Source of the DNA: Kiritimatiellia bacterium
Lineage (GTDB): Bacteria > Verrucomicrobiota > Kiritimatiellia > CAIQIC01 > JAGNIJ01
Length of the DNA: 64,000 nucleotides
Reading direction: 5' to 3'
Assembly (NCBI GenBank): GCA_018001225.1
Contig: JAGNIJ010000003.1
Coordinates: 60,286-124,285, forward strand
The notes beneath the pieces were generated by a model. That model saw nothing but the letters and a program-made list of their open reading frames with translations. It did not search any database and was not told the origin of the DNA. Every line of letters begins with the position of its first letter. The stretch's first letter is position 1. The position numbers were made by a program, and so were the translations under genes. Positions 8,899 through 15,432 of the stretch are shown piece by piece.

Positions 8899-11800
8899 TC
8901 ATCCAAAATCTCTTCCGTCCACCACAAACGGATTGAACTTCAGCGCGCCGCCGCAGTGTGGGCAGGTTGGAACGGGTGCGGATGGCGGATTGGAAACGAA
9001 GACCTGGCCACAATGAGCGCAGCGGCAGGTGAGGTCATCGGCCCAGCGCCCGGGGGCGGAGGCGAAGGCGCCGGCGGCATTCTTGCGGACCTCGCCAAAT
9101 AGCCAGAGGCGCACGGGCGTGACGACCGGCGGGCCGGATGGCGGGAAGTTGATCGGCGTGAGGAAGTGCATCTGACCGTCGGCAGTTCCGCAAACAAGGC
9201 GGTTGCCGTCGGGGGAGAACAACGCGGCGAAGACGGCCGCGCCGGCCTGATAGACCACCAGGCATTGGCCGGTTTCCAGGTCCCAGACCCGCAGGGTCTT
9301 GTCGTCATTGCCCGAGACCGCGCGCCGCCCGTCGGGGCTCACGCTCACGCTCAAGACCCAGGCCGCGTGGCCTTCGAGGGTGCGCAGGCATTGGCCGGTT
9401 TCCAGGTCCCAGACCCGCAGGGTCTGGTCGTCACTGCCCGAGACCGCGCGCCGCCCGTCGGGGCTCACGCTCACGCTCCAGACCCCGGCCGCGTGGCCCT
9501 CGAGGGTGTGCAGGCATTGGCCGGTTTCCAGGTCCCAGACCCGCAGGGTCTTGTCGGAACTGCCCGAGACCGCGCGCCGCCCGTCGGGGCTCACGCTCAC
9601 GCTACTGACCCCGGCCGCGTGGCCTTCGAGGGTGTGCAGGCATTGGCCGGTTTCCAGGGCCCAGACCCGCAGGGTCTTGTCGGAACTGCCCGAGACCGCG
9701 CGCCGCCCGTCGGGGCTCACGCTCACGCTACTGACCCCGTCCGCGTGGCCTTCGAGGGTGCGCAGGCATTGGCCGGTTTCCAGGTCCCAGACCCGCAGGG
9801 TCTTGTCGGAACTGCCCGAGACCGCGCGCCGCCCGTCGGGGCTCACGCTCACGCTACTGACCTCGTCCGCGTGGCCTTCGAGGGTGCGCAGGCATTGCGG
9901 TCTCAAGGGGTGGGCGGGCGGGCGGGGTGTACGGCGGAGCCAGGGCCGTCTGAAACCGGAGATCTGTCTTTCGGCCCGCTCGCAGATTGGTCCCTCGTCC
10001 GCGGTGTTCCAGGCCAAGGGGAGCGTCTCTCCGGGATTTGCCGCTAGAAGTGCGATGTGACTTGAAGCGAAGTTGGCGAAGTGACGCAGCCGCGCGGCGC
10101 GGGGGGAGGATTCCTCGGGGATGGCGGACTGGGTCTCCTCCTGCAGTCCCCGCGGCAGCGGCGGGTACGGCGGTTCGGGGCGCGCTTCGCCGCGCTCCTT
10201 CGCAAACCACCAGTCGCAGCGGACGACCGCATAGTCCCGCAGCGCCTGGTTGTAGGCGATCGTCGCCGCGTCGCGCCTGCGGTTGTGTTCGTTCTCCTCG
10301 GCGAACTCCGGCAATGCCGTCAGCGCGGCGTTGTAGTCCGTGACGAGTTCATGAACCAGCCCCGCCTCGCACTTGGCCTGGATGAAAAGCAGATCGGAAA
10401 GCGGGCCGGCTGTCGCGTCATTGCCGATCAGACTGTCCCAGTCTTCGCGCGCGATGAAGTGATGGCAGAGGTTCTGGAAGAAGTAGCCGTCGTTCGGCCC
10501 CTCATGCCAGCCAGCGGGGCATTTGGCGCGGTAGGCATCGAGCAGCTTGCCGTGCAGGGCTTTCATGTCGCCGGACAGGCGCACGGCGTAGTCGTGCAGG
10601 AGGTCGTGGAGGCGGAAGCGGCGCAACGGCTTGCCGTTGGCGTCAGGCTTGGTGTCGAGTTGCATCAGGGAGCGCTCGGACAGATTGATGAGCAGGTCTT
10701 CGGTGTCGAGGTCGTCGAGCTGGCCGGTATGCGCCCAGAGGACGGCTGCGGCCGCTGCGGGCACGGCGCCGTCGGTGTCGAAGACGGCCAGTTCGGCGAA
10801 GCGGTTCTGCTCGTCCGCCGACAGCATCTCCACGCTGGCCTGCATCGCGCGCCAGATGCTGCGGTGCTGCTCGTTGATGGATTCGCGGTCGGCGATCTTG
10901 TCGAGGTCGGCGCGGCGCAGGCGTTCGAGGACGCTGGAGAAATCGCCGCCGCGCTTCCGGGCCATGCCGCCGCAGAGGGCGAGGGCCAGCGGCAGGCACC
11001 CGCATTCCTTGACAATGGCCTTGGCCTCGGGCGGGAGCGTCGCGGCGGAGACGGGGTGCTCCTTGGTGCTGACCGCATCCGCGAGCAGGTGCAGCGACTC
11101 GGACTCGGTGAAGAGCGAGACGGGAACAAGGTCGCCGTTCAGCGCGTGCAGGATGCCGGCGTCGCGGGTGGTGACCAGCATCCGGCAGCGGGGCCCGAGC
11201 ACGTCGAAGGCCTGGGCATCCTTCGCGTGCCAGACGTCGTCGAGCACGATCAGAACGGACCTGGACTGGAGCAGTTCCCGGAGAACGCCCTGGCCCTGCG
11301 GCAACGAGGTGAATGAGGAGTCGCCGCCGAGGTGTTTGGCCAGATCGCGCAGCCGCGCCAGCAGATCGTCATTGGTAAGGCGCTGGCCGCAGGCGATCCA
11401 CGCGATGCCGTCGGGATAGGACTGCCGGATCTGGCGATCGCGGGCCATGGCGGCGGCGAGTACGGACTTGCCGATGCCGCCCATGCCCTGCATGCCGACC
11501 TTGGCGTCGGCGCTGGTGATCACCTGCGGCTTCTGGAGGTCCACCAGCAGGGCGTCGCGCACCCGGCGCAGCAGATCGGGCCGGGCGATGAAGTGGGGCG
11601 GCAGCGTGGGCACGGCGAAGAGTGCGCCGAGTTTGGGGTTGGGCTGCCGCAAGCTCTCCACGAGTTTGGACAGCGCGCCCTCGTACTTCGCGTCGTCGCG
11701 GAAGTCCTCGCAGTGCAGCAGGCCCAGTTCGCCGGGCACGCAGGTCTCGTAGTCGCCCAGCCGCAGGATCGGGGTTACGACGATGTGGTCGAACTCCAAG

Positions 11801-12066
11801 CCGGTCTCCCACTCCTCGCGCACATAGAGGGAGATCGCCGCCTTAGGGCCGCCGATATAGACGATGCGGTCCACTTCCGTGCGGATGGCGTCCTTGATCT
11901 CCTGGTGGAAGGTCAGCCCGCGCGACAGCAGCGATTCGCGGTCGAACCAGACTTCGAACCCGGAGGCGGTCAGGTCGGCATGGAGCCGGCGGACGAACGC
12001 CTCATCATCCCCGCGGGCGTAGGAGAGGAAGACGCGGGCGGGGCCGGCGGTTTCTGTCGAGGTCAT
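8899..12066 (-). CDS. NLR-type immune protein: TIR + NB-ARC + WD40 array + zinc ribbon
   Basis: A 1055-residue plant-NLR-like protein. The TIR domain spans residues about 10-150 (ARVFLSYARGDDEAFVRRL, then EVWFDRESLLSRG), with a candidate catalytic Glu in VREEWETGLEF. The NB-ARC NTPase has P-loop GMQGMGGIGKSVLAAAMA near 190, Walker B SVLIVLDDVW near 270 and RNBS-B-like MLVTTRDAG. A helical region holds LRRFRLHDLLHDYAV. Five near-identical WD40 repeats follow (residues 725-934), then a degenerate blade and a terminal zinc ribbon (CRCAHCGQVF, CPHCGGALKF). Known logic of the family: the propeller senses, NB-ARC oligomerises, and TIR cleaves NAD or makes a nucleotide signal. ATG 12066 is chosen; a GTG three codons upstream (12075) is possible. 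Such genes are common in filamentous and PVC-like bacteria. Confidence 0.85.
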   Translation of the reverse strand: MTSTETAGPARVFLSYARGDDEAFVRRLHADLTASGFEVWFDRESLLSRGLTFHQEIKDAIRTEVDRIVYIGGPKAAISLYVREEWETGLEFDHIVVTPILRLGDYETCVPGELGLLHCEDFRDDAKYEGALSKLVESLRQPNPKLGALFAVPTLPPHFIARPDLLRRVRDALLVDLQKPQVITSADAKVGMQGMGGIGKSVLAAAMARDRQIRQSYPDGIAWIACGQRLTNDDLLARLRDLAKHLGGDSSFTSLPQGQGVLRELLQSRSVLIVLDDVWHAKDAQAFDVLGPRCRMLVTTRDAGILHALNGDLVPVSLFTESESLHLLADAVSTKEHPVSAATLPPEAKAIVKECGCLPLALALCGGMARKRGGDFSSVLERLRRADLDKIADRESINEQHRSIWRAMQASVEMLSADEQNRFAELAVFDTDGAVPAAAAAVLWAHTGQLDDLDTEDLLINLSERSLMQLDTKPDANGKPLRRFRLHDLLHDYAVRLSGDMKALHGKLLDAYRAKCPAGWHEGPNDGYFFQNLCHHFIAREDWDSLIGNDATAGPLSDLLFIQAKCEAGLVHELVTDYNAALTALPEFAEENEHNRRRDAATIAYNQALRDYAVVRCDWWFAKERGEARPEPPYPPLPRGLQEETQSAIPEESSPRAARLRHFANFASSHIALLAANPGETLPLAWNTADEGPICERAERQISGFRRPWLRRTPRPPAHPLRPQCLRTLEGHADEVSSVSVSPDGRRAVSGSSDKTLRVWDLETGQCLRTLEGHADGVSSVSVSPDGRRAVSGSSDKTLRVWALETGQCLHTLEGHAAGVSSVSVSPDGRRAVSGSSDKTLRVWDLETGQCLHTLEGHAAGVWSVSVSPDGRRAVSGSDDQTLRVWDLETGQCLRTLEGHAAWVLSVSVSPDGRRAVSGNDDKTLRVWDLETGQCLVVYQAGAAVFAALFSPDGNRLVCGTADGQMHFLTPINFPPSGPPVVTPVRLWLFGEVRKNAAGAFASAPGRWADDLTCRCAHCGQVFVSNPPSAPVPTCPHCGGALKFNPFVVDGRDFG
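9265..9894 (-). repeat. Five tandem near-identical 126-bp WD40 repeat units
   Basis: Five consecutive 42-codon units run from CLRTLEGHADEV to the last DLETGQ. They are almost identical at DNA level. The few differences cluster at D/A, E/G/W and S/W/L just after the GH dipeptide, at S/N, S/D and K/Q before TLRVW, and R/H in CLRT. These are the blade-surface positions that vary in the high-internal-conservation WD repeats of fungal NLRs such as HET-D/HET-E. Expect copy-number variation between strains and assembly collapse. Confidence 0.9.
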
Positions 12067-12202
12067 AGGGGGCACATCTCCAGGATCATCGTGGTCGATT
12101 TAGTCCTCGTAATCCCGCTCCCCGTACATGCGCCGAACGTGGAACCGACGAATACAGCGATGCGTTTCCAAGGGACGGGGGCCGGCTTTTCTGCAAGCGG
12201 TT

Positions 12203-13456
12203 TCATGCGGGTCTGGCCGCCGCCGAGGCCGGTCCGTTCAGGAGGAATTCCTTCCAGCTCGAGACCGGCAAGCCGAGGCGCCGGGCGATGGCTTCGCGGC
12301 CCGGATCGCACAGGACCAGCGGGCGGAGTTCCGGAAAGCGGCGCTGGAATTCCAGCAGGCCGGCGAGATCGCGGCCGGTGTAGTCCCCCGTTTTGACCTC
12401 CACCGCGAAACCGCCCCACGAACCTTCGGAGATGAAATCCACCTCGCAGGGCTCTTCCCGCCAGTACCGGATCTGCTGGCCGGCATTCCACGCCAAGGCC
12501 ATGCAGGCGTTCTCCACCCAGCGCCCCCAGCGTTCCGGCTGGGTTTCCGGATCGGGCGGCGCACCGCCGCCCGCGCCCAGCAGGGCGTTGTTCAACACCA
12601 CCAGCTTGGGCGGGGCCGCGCGCTGCCGGACCGCCTGCCGCGAGTACTTGGCGACGGGCGCGACCAGGCAGGCTTCTTCCAGCAGGCGCAGGTAGTGCGC
12701 AACCGTGGCCAGCGACCCCGGTTCGGCCAGGGCGCCCTGGATCTTCTGCAGGGAGACAATTTGCGCCGGGTGACTGACGGCAACCGCAAAGATCTGGCGC
12801 AGCATCGCGGGCTTCCGAACGACTTCCGTCGCCAGGAGGTCGCGACCGATGGCCGGCTCGACAATACTATCGAGCACATACCGCCGGTACCGTCGTTCTT
12901 CGTCGCGAAGCGCGACCGCCCCCGGGTAACCGCCGTGCGTCACCACGAACTCGACGGCGGCGACGGGGGCGAGGCCAAACCGGGCAACCAGTTCGCGGGG
13001 CGGCCAGTGCAGCAGGGAAAGCCGCTCGAAGCGTCCGGCCATGGTCTCACGCGTCCCCGCGCCCAGGTGCAGGGCCGAGGAACCGGTGACCACGACATGC
13101 AGCGCCGTGCGTTCCTTCGCAAGCCGGTCCGTCTCATGCTTCAGCCGCCGGCTCCAGTCCGAGAGATACTGGATCTCGTCCAGAAGGAGAATCGCCGGTC
13201 CTGTGCCGGCTGCGAGTTCGCGCGCGCGCTGCCACTGGCGCTCCCACCAGCCGGGTAGAGATGCCTCGGGCGCATCGGCGGCCAGGTACAGCGACTTGCC
13301 CCGCCACTGTGCCTCGATCTCGCCCAGCAGCGTCGTCTTTCCGACCTGCCGCGGCCCGGTCAGCAGTTGCACCCGCCCCGGCGCCGGCTCCTTCAGCCGC
13401 CGCGCCAGTTCCGCCAACACGGCGCCGTACGCGTGCTCAAATAGCGCCGATTCCAT
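12203..13456 (-). CDS. AAA+ ATPase with C-terminal DUF4143 (nuclease-like) domain
   Basis: The 417-residue protein belongs to the common AAA_14/DUF4143 family. Walker A is LLTGPRQVGKTTLL near residue 32. Walker B and downstream motif is AILLLDEIQYLSDWSRRLK, then VVVTGSSALHLGAGTRETMAGR. The C-terminal DUF4143 region carries VDFISEGSWGGFAVEVKTGD, the E-V-K strand of the PD-(D/E)xK fold. Family members are widespread mobile ATPases, often in defence or toxin contexts, but their cellular role is poorly defined. The gene has its own AT-rich upstream region with a good -35 element, and no clear Shine-Dalgarno precedes the ATG. Confidence 0.85.
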   Translation of the reverse strand: MESALFEHAYGAVLAELARRLKEPAPGRVQLLTGPRQVGKTTLLGEIEAQWRGKSLYLAADAPEASLPGWWERQWQRARELAAGTGPAILLLDEIQYLSDWSRRLKHETDRLAKERTALHVVVTGSSALHLGAGTRETMAGRFERLSLLHWPPRELVARFGLAPVAAVEFVVTHGGYPGAVALRDEERRYRRYVLDSIVEPAIGRDLLATEVVRKPAMLRQIFAVAVSHPAQIVSLQKIQGALAEPGSLATVAHYLRLLEEACLVAPVAKYSRQAVRQRAAPPKLVVLNNALLGAGGGAPPDPETQPERWGRWVENACMALAWNAGQQIRYWREEPCEVDFISEGSWGGFAVEVKTGDYTGRDLAGLLEFQRRFPELRPLVLCDPGREAIARRLGLPVSSWKEFLLNGPASAAARPA

Positions 13457-13463
13457 AATGAAA

Positions 13464-13491
13464 TAATTATCTCACTATGATGAAATGTCAA
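13464..13491 (-). promoter_or_regulatory. Putative sigma70 promoter for the DUF4143 ATPase, possibly leaderless
   Basis: On the - strand a perfect TTGACA (13491-13486) is followed after 16 nt by TAATTA (13469-13464), in an AT-rich patch unlike its surroundings. The ATG begins only 8 nt downstream, so transcription would start at or just before the start codon. No Shine-Dalgarno is present, which fits a leaderless mRNA. Confidence 0.5.
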
Positions 13492-13547
13492 CCACATACC
13501 AGTCGCGACTCAGTTTGCCGGCCCTCCCCACCAGCTGCTCATCGGGC

Positions 13548-13688
13548 TCACGCTTGAACGCGACCGCATTCAGCATTGTTGTCTTTGTGGAATCCCCAGC
13601 CCAAGAGGCACACGATGTCTCCGCCCACGCGGTCTTCCAGTTCCCGTATTCCCCGGAACCGTTCGATTTTGATGTGTCGGATCTTCAC
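13548..13688 (-). pseudogene. Relic of an OLD/RecF-type ATP-dependent nuclease (N-terminus only)
   Basis: A GTG-initiated reading frame with ribosome binding site ggagg encodes 46 residues, starting KIRHIKIERFRGIRELEDRV and continuing GGDIVCLLGWGF before a stop. This is the characteristic N-terminus of OLD-family/RecF-like AAA ATPases (K-I-x-x-I-x-I-x-x-F-R-G-I, then the strand leading to the P-loop). The expected G-x-x-x-x-G-K-[ST] is absent and the frame ends. A second short frame down to about 13479 (FKREPDEQLVGRAGKLSR) may be another relic. With the promoter at 13464-13491, this is all I see between 13457 and 13758. Confidence 0.55.
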
Positions 13689-13758
13689 GGTTCGTCCTCC
13701 GGCCGAAGCGTATCGAGCGGCACGGGCCGGATTGCCTCCTAATCAGGCTTTTTAATAT

Positions 13759-14232
13759 TCAGAATCCGAGACGCGACGTTGCCTTCAACAGCTTCGCGTT
13801 TCGAAGCAATCCGCTCTCGACCTTTTCCCATTCGTCACGCGGCCAGATCTCGGCGGAATCGAAGCAACCGGCCAGCACAACTTCAGGCGAAGGGAATACC
13901 AGGTCCCTCAATTCCCTGGGTATGGTGAAACGCCCGCCGCTCCGGATCCGGACCTCCCTGGCGAGCCTGAAGCCGGCAATGACGGCATCGCGATCTTTCT
14001 GCCATTTGTCATTCTCGCGCGGCCGCCGCTCCGCTGCCCTTGCCGCTTTTCTTTCCATCTTGATCCGGCACTCCGGCACCATCGTAAGGTAGCTTTTTTC
14101 GATAGGCGCCAGCAGCACGATCGGGGCGGCGGAGGTCACAAACAGGTTGCGCCAATTCGTCGGCAGCCGCAACCTGCCGTCCGCCGACAACCGGGCCGGG
14201 TACATCCCAACGGCAATGGCTTCACGCTTCAC
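13759..14232 (-). CDS. MraZ-like protein with two SpoVT/AbrB-type domains
   Basis: The 157-residue product has the MraZ layout. An N-terminal copy reads YPARLSADGRLRLPTNWRN (residues about 11-29), then LLAPIEKSYLTMVPE. A linker follows, then a second copy AREVRIRSGGRFTIPRELRD, then EVVLAGCFDSAEIWPRDEWE. Each copy has the D/G-G-R-x-x-[IL]-P core of the swapped-hairpin AbrB fold that binds DNA. Classical MraZ sits at the head of the division cluster. Here it lies 43 nt downstream of the cupin gene, in a defence island, so it is more likely a dedicated transcription regulator. The chosen GTG has ggag 8 nt upstream. A shorter ATG form (14205) is possible. Confidence 0.65.
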   Translation of the reverse strand: MKREAIAVGMYPARLSADGRLRLPTNWRNLFVTSAAPIVLLAPIEKSYLTMVPECRIKMERKAARAAERRPRENDKWQKDRDAVIAGFRLAREVRIRSGGRFTIPRELRDLVFPSPEVVLAGCFDSAEIWPRDEWEKVESGLLRNAKLLKATSRLGF

Positions 14233-14275
14233 GCCCGGAGCTCCGCGTCACTATCCGCGCCTCTTGTCTAAGCGG

Positions 14276-15361
14276 CTACAATCCCTGTTCGGTTTCGGCT
14301 ATCGAATGTATGCGCTTGTAGTCACGCTTATCGAACGGCTTGGCATATTCATCCATCAACACCTGCATTGCCGGCGAGAGGGCGCACTGGCCGTAGTTGC
14401 TGCAATGCTGTTCGCGGCCATCCGGGCCTTTCCATGCACATGTGGTCTTTCCTGCGACCCCGAGGCGGCCGACGCCGGCCAACTCGCCGGTGCCGGCGGC
14501 CTTGATGACCGTGCCCAGGCCTTCCGGGGTCAGCCAGGCCGCAAAATGACAATGGAGGGGCTCCACCTCGGCCCAGTCACCCGGTTCGAGAATCTGGCTC
14601 TTCCATACGCGGACGCCGCGGGCGTTCATCGGTTTCCACCAGAGCTGCAGGCGGCCTTCGATCACGCCGTAAATCTCCACCGCCGGAAGGCCGTGCACGT
14701 GCAGGTCCTGCTTGTCCCTGGGCGTGAAGAAGCTCCAGGTGAATCCGAGACCTTGTTTCTGGTACGAGAGATAGGGATCGGCCACGCGCAGGTTGAAGGC
14801 CCGATCGCCGGTGTTGAGAATCTTCTTTACCGTTTCGCCACGCACGATGCGCACACCGCTGTCGTGAAACCGGGCCCAGTAGGAGGCGAGAGCGTCCATG
14901 GACGGCTTGACAGGCGTCTCGTTCAGCCGTTGAGCCCCATCCGTCCGAAGGGAGTCAATGATCGCCTGCGTGTTGGGTTCCGACGACGAGGAGGCCAAGG
15001 CGTCGAGCGTCATCCAGGCAAGATCGGATCCCGGAGAACCGAGCTCCGACAAGGCATCCGGCGTCAACGAGACGGCGACGGGATAGAGATACCATGTGCC
15101 GGACAATCCCTCGTAGGCCGGGCTGTTCTGTGCTCGCTCGACGACCGGGAACTCGGCCTCCAGATAGAAAGACTTTCGCCGCGCCCGCAGGTCCCCTTCC
15201 ATGATGCGATCGAGCGCCGTATACAGATCCTCGTCCTTCGCCATCTTCGTCGGCGGGAATGTGAACGACCCGTGCGTCTGGCGTACAAGGAACTGGTGCC
15301 CCCCGCCACCCGACTCACGCCGGATGAGGGCATACAGGACCATGGGTGTATCAGGTGTCAC
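14276..15361 (-). CDS. Cupin-domain protein with NUDIX-like N-terminal half
   Basis: A protein of about 361 residues from the GTG at 15361 (ggagg 10 nt upstream); ATG 15343 or TTG 15418 are alternatives. The middle carries a single-stranded beta-helix (cupin) segment, DLHVHGLPAVEIYGVIEGRL, followed by LEPGDWAEVEPLHCHFAAW. The His pairs could bind a metal. The N-terminal 120 residues (MVLYALIRRE, HQFLVRQTHGSFTFPPTKM, GTWYLYPVAVSL) have the strand order of a NUDIX fold but lack the G-x5-E-x7-REUxEExGU box, so any hydrolase function is doubtful. Cys residues cluster near the C-terminus (CAWKGPDGREQHCSNYGQC). It follows the RelA/SpoT-SLOG-RyR gene by 71 nt on the same strand and probably shares its transcript. 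Role unknown; sugar or nucleotide binding is a guess. Confidence 0.6.
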   Translation of the reverse strand: MTPDTPMVLYALIRRESGGGGHQFLVRQTHGSFTFPPTKMAKDEDLYTALDRIMEGDLRARRKSFYLEAEFPVVERAQNSPAYEGLSGTWYLYPVAVSLTPDALSELGSPGSDLAWMTLDALASSSSEPNTQAIIDSLRTDGAQRLNETPVKPSMDALASYWARFHDSGVRIVRGETVKKILNTGDRAFNLRVADPYLSYQKQGLGFTWSFFTPRDKQDLHVHGLPAVEIYGVIEGRLQLWWKPMNARGVRVWKSQILEPGDWAEVEPLHCHFAAWLTPEGLGTVIKAAGTGELAGVGRLGVAGKTTCAWKGPDGREQHCSNYGQCALSPAMQVLMDEYAKPFDKRDYKRIHSIAETEQGL

Positions 15362-15432
15362 GGTCTGCCTACCTCCCGGCGCGAGTGACTCTCCATATCG
15401 CCAAGACGGGAGCCCCAATGGAATCGCGCGCC

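Noticed and set aside
9265..9894. Regular 126-bp repeats as a possible CRISPR or satellite array
   Set aside because: The units are in frame, contiguous with no spacers, and encode WD40 blades.
9166..10060. Long + strand frames with a repetitive product
   Set aside because: They are the antisense of the WD40 repeat array; the repeats keep both strands open.
13485..13742. 85-residue + strand reading frame
   Set aside because: It is the antisense of the promoter and the OLD-type relic, has low-complexity composition and no homology-like features.
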